From a virus: a DNA stretch of 54,735 nt. Each line of letters begins with the position of its first letter. Position 1 is the stretch's first letter. Below, one piece after another: positions 50,731 through 54,735 of the stretch. A program made the position numbers and the translations under genes. The notes under the pieces were generated by a model. The model had not been told where the DNA came from. It ran no database searches and saw only the letters and a program-made list of their open reading frames with translations. The stretch spans positions 1 to 54,735 of the IMG/VR virus record IMGVR_UViG_3300031687_000016. One strand, written 5' to 3'.

Positions 50731-51165
50731 TTAAAATTTATATGTTAAGCTTAGTTTAAGTTCTCCTTTATTATCTTCTTCCATTTTACCAACGCCATCA
50801 TCATCACACATTTCTGCGTCATCACTCATGTCGTACATATAAGATGGTTCTATATATAATTTGTCCCAAACTTTTAAAGAGTACCCTAAACCTAAAGACA
50901 TATCGTTGTCTTCAGTCATTAATCCAGAAACATATAAATTGTCATTAAGACTATATCTTCCAAATAAATCATAATCATCTCCATTCATCATTACTCCTAC
51001 AGTAAACTTATCCATAGTATATCCTAATCCTAAGTTTTCTGTTAAATCTTCTATTGCCCAATCAGCTCCTTCTTCTGGAGAACTTAATGAACTTGTTACC
51101 ATCATTTGTGCTGATGATATAATTGTAAATAAACTTAATACTGCTGTTAAAAATAATTTTGTCAT
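50731..51165 (-). CDS. secreted outer-membrane beta-barrel-like protein (144 aa)
   Basis: I use ATG 51165; an in-frame start at 51198 would overlap the preceding gene. The first 20 residues (MTKLFLTAVLSLFTIISSAQ) are a clear signal peptide, with a Bacteroidota-type site just before Gln20. The mature part alternates hydrophobic and polar residues in strand pairs (LGLGYTMDKFTVGVMM, YDLFGRYSLNDNLYVSG, SLGLGYSLKVWDKLYIEPSY) and ends LKLSLTYKF; a terminal Phe after alternating residues is the usual BamA-recognised barrel signal. The mature size suits a small barrel of about 6-8 strands. It may block receptors against other phages or change host adsorption. The function is inferred; the family is not identified. 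Confidence 0.65.
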   Translation of the reverse strand: MTKLFLTAVLSLFTIISSAQMMVTSSLSSPEEGADWAIEDLTENLGLGYTMDKFTVGVMMNGDDYDLFGRYSLNDNLYVSGLMTEDNDMSLGLGYSLKVWDKLYIEPSYMYDMSDDAEMCDDDGVGKMEEDNKGELKLSLTYKF

Positions 51166-51175
51166 TTTCTTTTTT

Positions 51176-51898
51176 TTAGTTAAAAAATGCCTTACCACTG
51201 GTAGGGCTATTAAATGTTATTGTCACTTGATTCAAACTGTCATACTGTACGTCTGCATACACCACCTCGTTTGCGGAACTTGATACCGATACGGCTGCGT
51301 ATTTGTTAAGTCCATGATTTACTACCCAAGGATTTAAATTAGTTGCCTGAGTAAACACATAGTTCTTGTCCCCTCCTGCTGTGGGAGCATACGTCAGCAA
51401 AGATATAAAATAATCTTTGTCCTTTTCAAGGTTGTTTGCTCCTGCGGTAAAGGTAACTCCTATATTAAAAAAACCTCCCTCAAAAGGTTTTACAACAGAA
51501 GAGTTCCATGTATATATTCCAAATATGGTTGGATTGTCTACTTGAGATATTAATACTGAAGACCCTATTAGTGGTACCGTGTAATAAGGGGATACATTAA
51601 TTAAAGAGTTTATTTGTCTAGAACTAAGAACAAAAGTAGATATACTTGAAAAGGCAGGAGTTCCAGCATCAGGTGCAGCAAAGCTTATTGTGCCGCTTTT
51701 TCGTAATTCTCCTGTTTTCCAGTTTTGATATTTATACCTTAAAGCATTATGTTCTATTTTATTATTTGTATTTAAAAATACTGCAATTTCATCAAAAGTA
51801 AAATTTTTAGTTGCACCATTATTTAAGGCATCAGTTCCAATTACTTTATCAGATCCTACTATTATGCTCTGTATAGGATAACTTGCTATTCTTGACAT
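51176..51898 (-). CDS. fibre-associated structural protein (240 aa)
   Basis: The N-terminus (IASYPIQSIIVGSDKVIGTD, then NFTFDEIAVFLNTNN) resembles the start of the 1592-residue fibre, pointing to a shared attachment module. The middle is beta-rich (RKSGTISFAAPDAGTPAF; FFNIGVTFTAGAN), and the C-terminal ~60 residues (NPWVVNHGLNKYAAVSVSSS) parallel the 882-residue fibre's HNLGTRDV domain. A short fibre or fibre adaptor is likely. It begins inside the end of the holin gene (13-base overlap), so lysis and fibre genes are co-translated. Confidence 0.6.
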   Translation of the reverse strand: MSRIASYPIQSIIVGSDKVIGTDALNNGATKNFTFDEIAVFLNTNNKIEHNALRYKYQNWKTGELRKSGTISFAAPDAGTPAFSSISTFVLSSRQINSLINVSPYYTVPLIGSSVLISQVDNPTIFGIYTWNSSVVKPFEGGFFNIGVTFTAGANNLEKDKDYFISLLTYAPTAGGDKNYVFTQATNLNPWVVNHGLNKYAAVSVSSSANEVVYADVQYDSLNQVTITFNSPTSGKAFFN

Positions 51899-52302
51899 TT
51901 CTTGTTTTTTATTTTAGTTCCTTTTTCGTATGAACGCCCCCCAAAGTATGCTGTAACAGCTGTTATTAGCAATACTTTTAATAGATCCTTCCATTCATCA
52001 TCAACTACAAAGGTAATAAATCCTGAGTCAATAAAAATAAGCAATATTGTACTTACGATTAAGGTGATTAAGACTAGTGGTCTTACAGATTTAGAAAGCT
52101 TGTTGTCAGAAGACATATCGCTAACCCACCTTTCTGTTACATTTTTTTGTTTTTCAATTTGCGCCTTATTTAACAGCTCAATCATTTCTTTTTTAAACGC
52201 AACTTTTTCATCAGGTGTATGAACAAACCTATCAACCACATTACTAAATTTATCGGCGACTTCTGCTCCTGCGGAACCAAATATGTTTTTCCAAAAACTC
52301 AT
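51886..52302 (-). CDS. holin candidate, GTA/3TM holin-like (138 aa)
   Basis: An amphipathic N-terminal region (residues 1-60, ending VTERWVSDM) precedes two hydrophobic segments at about 74-92 (RPLVLITLIVSTILLIF) and 107-121 (LLKVLLITAVTAYFGG), then a short basic tail. The WVSDMxSDxxLSxSVRPLVL pattern is typical of the GTA_holin_3TM group. It overlaps the amidase gene by four bases (ATGA), the normal holin-endolysin pairing. It should permeabilise the inner membrane at the time of lysis. Confidence 0.7.
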   Translation of the reverse strand: MSFWKNIFGSAGAEVADKFSNVVDRFVHTPDEKVAFKKEMIELLNKAQIEKQKNVTERWVSDMSSDNKLSKSVRPLVLITLIVSTILLIFIDSGFITFVVDDEWKDLLKVLLITAVTAYFGGRSYEKGTKIKNKKCQE

Positions 52303-52715
52303 ATTATTTTTTTATATTCTTCATACGCATTAAAACTTGGACATGGCTTAGTGGAGAAATCATTGTGTCCGCTTACTGTTGCTGCGTTGTGACATTTTTT
52401 CAACATTTTTATTAAAATTAAGAGGGACTCTTTTTGTTCTTCTGTCCTGGTGTCTTCCCAGTCTAACATATCCCTGCTCTTTCCTCCTATATAACATATC
52501 CCTACACTGTCTCTATTATGGCCTCTAACGTGAGCGCCTGATTTATCTACCATTCTCCCATACTCTATAGAACCGTCCAGTCTAACTACAAAATGATAAC
52601 CTATATCGTCCCATCCATTGCCCTTAACATGCCAGTCTCTTATATCTTCAGCACTAAAATCTTTATTTCGTGGAGTTGCGGAGCAATGAACAATAATTTT
52701 TGTTATTGTTCTCAT
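52299..52715 (-). CDS. N-acetylmuramoyl-L-alanine amidase (endolysin)
   Basis: The 138 residues form one Amidase_2/T7 lysozyme-like domain. Zinc ligands are His10 (IIVHCSATP), His117 (SGHNDF) and Cys125; Tyr40 (IGYHFVV) and Lys123 (STKPCPSF) match the catalytic Tyr and Lys of T7 lysozyme (His17, Tyr46, His122, Lys128, Cys130). It cleaves the amide bond between muramic acid and the peptide stem. There is no signal peptide, so it relies on the holin. It starts three bases after the 88-residue membrane protein gene's stop in transcription order. Confidence 0.9.
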   Translation of the reverse strand: MRTITKIIVHCSATPRNKDFSAEDIRDWHVKGNGWDDIGYHFVVRLDGSIEYGRMVDKSGAHVRGHNRDSVGICYIGGKSRDMLDWEDTRTEEQKESLLILIKMLKKCHNAATVSGHNDFSTKPCPSFNAYEEYKKII

Positions 52716-52718
52716 AAT

Positions 52719-52985
52719 TTATTTTCTTAATTGATAGACTCTGTCGTCCAGCCTTGTTAACATTTCTTTCATCTCCATCATTTCAGTTTTTATAAAAACT
52801 AACTCTTTTTGGATTTCTATCATTTGTTCCGTTGGAGTTTGACTTGGGACTGGTAATTCCTTTGCTATTTGAATATCCGCCTGCAAAGAATAATACATTC
52901 CCACCATACTTCCTACTAACACTATGATAGTAATAAGGTTTTTAGGACTAAGACTAACTTTTGTGTTTTCAGAAATAACTGTCAT
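52719..52985 (-). CDS. membrane-anchored coiled-coil protein, spanin/holin-like (88 aa)
   Basis: After a short polar start there is one membrane segment at about 17-33 (LITIIVLVGSMVGMYYS), then a Pro-rich linker and a coiled coil (MIEIQKELVFIKTEMMEMKE). One N-terminal anchor plus periplasmic coiled coil is the plan of an i-spanin; small holins or antiholins can also look like this. It precedes the amidase by three bases, so a lysis role is likely. No o-spanin lipoprotein is seen. Confidence 0.5.
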   Translation of the reverse strand: MTVISENTKVSLSPKNLITIIVLVGSMVGMYYSLQADIQIAKELPVPSQTPTEQMIEIQKELVFIKTEMMEMKEMLTRLDDRVYQLRK

Positions 52986-52986
52986 A

Positions 52987-53784
52987 TTACCAAATAGCTA
53001 AACAGCTTGTTAGAGCAGAAGTTGATGTTCCTGTGTCAAACAGTTGTTTTATTTGTATAGGTAAGTATTCCCCTACTTTAAAGTTAGTGAATGTTACATC
53101 GTTGTTTGCAGAAGTCAATACTCTAATATTTACATACTGAGTTGCAGCGCTCATAGCGTCAGGGGCAGTATTAGTTCCTACATATAACAAACAACATTCA
53201 GATGATAGCATTACAGTTGGTTGCGCCCCTTTTCCTCCTGCTAAAAATATACGATAAGTATCGTCAAATGTAATAAGAGATCCAAATATATCTACGTCTA
53301 ACGTAAGAACGCTGCCATTAACAAAAGTTACTAAAGCTTGTGTATTAGCCGTTGTATTAAACACTATATCTCCTGCACTAACGCCTAATGCTGAAAAATC
53401 TTTACCTATATCAATTAAAACATTTGATCTTATAATATGATAATTTTCTCCACCAGCAACTACTGCAAAAATATTAGCAGTTAACTCTAATAGCGTAGGG
53501 TCTACTTTAATAATATTTGCGTTACCTGCATTAGATACGTTAAATATACGATCTGTACCCGCAGCTGTTGTTAGTACAGGTCTTGGGGGTGTTGTTCCTG
53601 TAAAGTTTCCTGTTGTATCAATACATTCAGCTCCTCCGCCGCTGCTCGTTGTTGCAGACGATACTACTGCCTGACTAACACCTGTTATTACTGAAACTTG
53701 AGGTAAATTTGGAATGTGATTTGTATCGCTTGCAAGAACTGTAAGTGCTTGATTTGTGTTTACTACTATTTTTTGATATGCCAT
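52987..53784 (-). CDS. virion-like beta-rich protein (265 aa)
   Basis: The protein is almost all beta, with Gly/Thr/Ser loops. Two successive related segments lie at about 75-115 (NIIKVDPTLLELTANIFAVV) and 120-190 (LIDIGKDFSALGVSAGDIVF; NGSVLTLDVDIF). These resemble parts of the head protein at 27900-28739 and the connector at 26830-27807. The start MAYQKIVVNTNQALTVLASD and the C-terminal YVNIRVLTSANNDVTFTNFK suggest a capsid or tail surface protein. It begins the late block before the lysis genes. The role is inferred. Confidence 0.5.
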   Translation of the reverse strand: MAYQKIVVNTNQALTVLASDTNHIPNLPQVSVITGVSQAVVSSATTSSGGGAECIDTTGNFTGTTPPRPVLTTAAGTDRIFNVSNAGNANIIKVDPTLLELTANIFAVVAGGENYHIIRSNVLIDIGKDFSALGVSAGDIVFNTTANTQALVTFVNGSVLTLDVDIFGSLITFDDTYRIFLAGGKGAQPTVMLSSECCLLYVGTNTAPDAMSAATQYVNIRVLTSANNDVTFTNFKVGEYLPIQIKQLFDTGTSTSALTSCLAIW

Positions 53785-53813
53785 TTTTTTATATTAGAGG
53801 GTTAAAAATCTCT

Positions 53814-53999
53814 TTATTTACTATAAGGAAATGCTCTGTTTAAAGAATCTTTCCGATCGTTACATCCACAGTCAGATTTACCAGCTGCTTTTGCCATTTT
53901 TTGTGCTAACTTATCAAGCCCTGTTGCGCTTGTTAATTTTGCTATTGAATCTCCTAATCCTGCTGACCTATTAACTACTTTATTATCTCTTTGTTTCAT
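53814..53999 (-). CDS. small conserved CGC-motif protein (61 aa)
   Basis: The core GLGDSIAKLTSATGLDKLAQ followed by DCGCNDRKDSLNRAFPYSK is a pattern I associate with small proteins in phages and prophages of Bacteroidota. The CGC triplet and basic surroundings may bind metal or DNA. ATG 53999 gives 61 residues; a GTG at 54023 would add eight and overlap the preceding gene. Function unknown. Confidence 0.6.
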   Translation of the reverse strand: MKQRDNKVVNRSAGLGDSIAKLTSATGLDKLAQKMAKAAGKSDCGCNDRKDSLNRAFPYSK

Positions 54000-54013
54000 G
54001 AGCTTATTTACAT

Positions 54014-54142
54014 CTATTTGCACTTACACAACTTGTTAGGACAGTTTTCTATGTCAAAAGACATAAATCTCATTAACTCGTTCCACTTGCACTGTAACTT
54101 ACAATACAAAGATACTAATCTTATCTTTAGGTTTTTTAACAT
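54014..54142 (-). CDS. cysteine-containing small basic protein (42 aa)
   Basis: The frame from ATG 54142 to TAG 54014-54016 is packed between neighbours (one base after the stop at 54144). The product is basic with five cysteines (LYCKLQCKW; CPNKLCKCK), which could bind zinc. Tight packing is the main support. Confidence 0.45.
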   Translation of the reverse strand: MLKNLKIRLVSLYCKLQCKWNELMRFMSFDIENCPNKLCKCK

Positions 54143-54143
54143 A

Positions 54144-54296
54144 TTATTGAGGTCTTCTTTCTCTTTGATTAACTATTGTCTTAGGTCTAGCTGTTATATG
54201 CTGAACATGAGCATCTTTTTCTACCCATTTAGAAACAGGTGTTTTTAATTCTTTTTTTTCTACTAAATCTTTTTTCTTACTTTTATTTTTAGCCAT
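54144..54296 (-). CDS. hypothetical lysine-rich protein (50 aa)
   Basis: From ATG 54296 to TAA 54144-54146 the product reads MAKNKSKKKDLVEKKELKTP, then VSKWVEKDAHVQHITARPKT and an Arg-rich end. It is basic and probably disordered. It follows the 48-residue gene by 17 bases in the same run of small basic genes. Confidence 0.5.
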   Translation of the reverse strand: MAKNKSKKKDLVEKKELKTPVSKWVEKDAHVQHITARPKTIVNQRERRPQ

Positions 54297-54313
54297 TTTG
54301 ATTAATTTAATTA

Positions 54314-54460
54314 TTATTTTTTAGCCATTTTTTTAAAAGTCTTTGCTAAATTATATCGCTTAGACCCAGGAGGACATGAACTGCTCCCAAACTTTTTACC
54401 CGTGCAAGGCTTGTCAGTTCTCATTCCCTTAACTGCTTTTTGTATCCAGTTATTAGCCAT
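54314..54460 (-). CDS. hypothetical small basic protein, MANNWIQKA type (48 aa)
   Basis: The product begins MANNWIQKAVKGMRTDKPCT and ends NLAKTFKKMAKK, with two cysteines near GSSSCPPGS. I associate the MANNWIQKA start with short proteins seen in many marine phage contigs. It begins two bases before the adjacent gene's stop in transcription order. Possibly a head-packaged basic protein; no function is known. Confidence 0.55.
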   Translation of the reverse strand: MANNWIQKAVKGMRTDKPCTGKKFGSSSCPPGSKRYNLAKTFKKMAKK

Positions 54461-54462
54461 GA

Positions 54463-54654
54463 CTATTTTAAATGATCGTGTCTAACTACTTTTGCAGTGT
54501 GTCTGTATGACATAGACTTATCAGCCCCATATTTATGTCCGTACATTTTTTTTGACATTCCTTCCGACTCATGTCTTCTTGATGACATAGATTGAGACTT
54601 ATTACCATTTCTAGCTCCTAGTGACTCATTTAATCTTGAATTATATCCTTGCAT
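54463..54654 (-). CDS. hypothetical His/Ser/Met-rich basic protein (63 aa)
   Basis: The product is basic, low in hydrophobic residues and rich in Ser, Met, His and Gly (MQGYNSRLNESLGARNGNKS; KKMYGHKYGADKSMSYRHTA). It is likely disordered, like the other small proteins in this run. A partial gene of the same character precedes it by 17 bases. Function unknown. Confidence 0.5.
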   Translation of the reverse strand: MQGYNSRLNESLGARNGNKSQSMSSRRHESEGMSKKMYGHKYGADKSMSYRHTAKVVRHDHLK

Positions 54655-54671
54655 AATTTTTATTTTTTATA

Positions 54672-54734
54672 TTAATAACTTGAACTCATTTTTTTCTCCA
54701 TGCCGTAACCTGGATTGTTTTTCTTTGTTCCTCC
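54672..54734 (-). CDS. small Gly/Lys-rich protein, 5' truncated
   Basis: A frame entering from the right edge reads GGTKKNNPGYGMEKKMSSSY and stops at TAA (54672-54674). Composition matches the next genes in the run. The start lies outside the window. Confidence 0.45.
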   Translation of the reverse strand, partial: GGTKKNNPGYGMEKKMSSSY

Positions 54735-54735
54735 G

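Noticed and set aside
54107-54114. TATCTTTG on the minus strand as another promoter
   Set aside because: It lies inside the 42-residue coding frame, about 85-110 bases before the next start; could be chance.
1-54735. Circular complete genome
   Set aside because: Joining the ends gives no clear completion of the plus-strand truncated gene and I found no terminal overlap by reading; a partial gene at each end only shows that the contig is cut inside genes.
1-54735. tRNA genes, CRISPR arrays, insertion sequences or integrase/attachment sites
   Set aside because: No cloverleaf, no regularly spaced repeats, no transposase or recombinase motifs were seen on either strand.

Overview
The window is one contig of a tailed double-stranded DNA phage (Caudoviricetes), most likely infecting a member of the Bacteroidota (Flavobacteriia-type host). 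Reasons: the DNA is AT-rich; starts lack Shine-Dalgarno sequences and sit in A-rich leaders; several gaps carry the Bacteroidota -7 element TAnnTTTG; the primase has the VirE-N/BT4734-like N-terminus common in that phylum; and a phage-encoded signal peptide ends in the Bacteroidota-style SSAQ. No integrase, repressor, tRNA, CRISPR array, insertion sequence, DNA polymerase or RNA polymerase gene was found. A gene is cut at each end (3-215 and 54672-54734), so the window is not shown to be a complete genome and I could not establish circularity.

Layout: two convergent blocks meet at about 10,044-10,078. The plus-strand left block (1-10,078) is the early and replication module. It holds seven tiny genes, including a zinc ribbon; then a hairpin-rich gap (1191-1415); then a DUF3310 protein, a free-standing DnaA domain IV-like protein, a DUF1071 annealing protein, a RecE-like PD-(D/E)XK exonuclease, a small protein with an SSB-type acidic tip, a VirE-N primase fused to a D5/SF3-like helicase, an SNF2-like helicase, a VRR-NUC nuclease and a calcineurin-like phosphoesterase. 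Together they look like a recombination-dependent replication set that borrows the host polymerase.

The minus-strand right block (54,735-10,044, read right to left) is the virion and lysis module. In transcription order it holds: small basic proteins; a virion-like protein; the lysis cassette (membrane/coiled-coil protein, amidase, holin); a battery of large fibre or adhesin genes, with an outer-membrane barrel protein inserted among them; a GroES-like co-chaperonin; a putative small terminase, TerL and portal; a basic protein; a scaffold; the major capsid protein; three paralogous small head proteins; two head-tail connector (ring) candidates; a 1659-aa tail stabilisation/muzzle candidate; a GNAT-like protein; and three internal or ejected virion protein candidates ending in a 2226-aa giant. 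There is no sheath, tube or tape-measure gene, and the connector, stabiliser and internal-protein layout suggests podovirus morphology. Gene order and sizes (TerL, portal, scaffold, 490-aa capsid, connectors, very large stabiliser) recall crAss-like and Cellulophaga podoviruses, but this is an inference made without a database search.

The most interesting non-coding signal is a pair of terminator-like RNAs (1345-1397 plus strand; 30266-30325 minus strand). They share an 8-bp outer stem with compensatory changes, an identical 33-nt loop length and a conserved loop sequence with an inner hairpin. Other points of interest are the three paralogous head proteins with an identical 39-bp leader, a beta-rich module recurring in several virion proteins, the secreted barrel protein, and -7-type promoter elements that lack an obvious -33 box.
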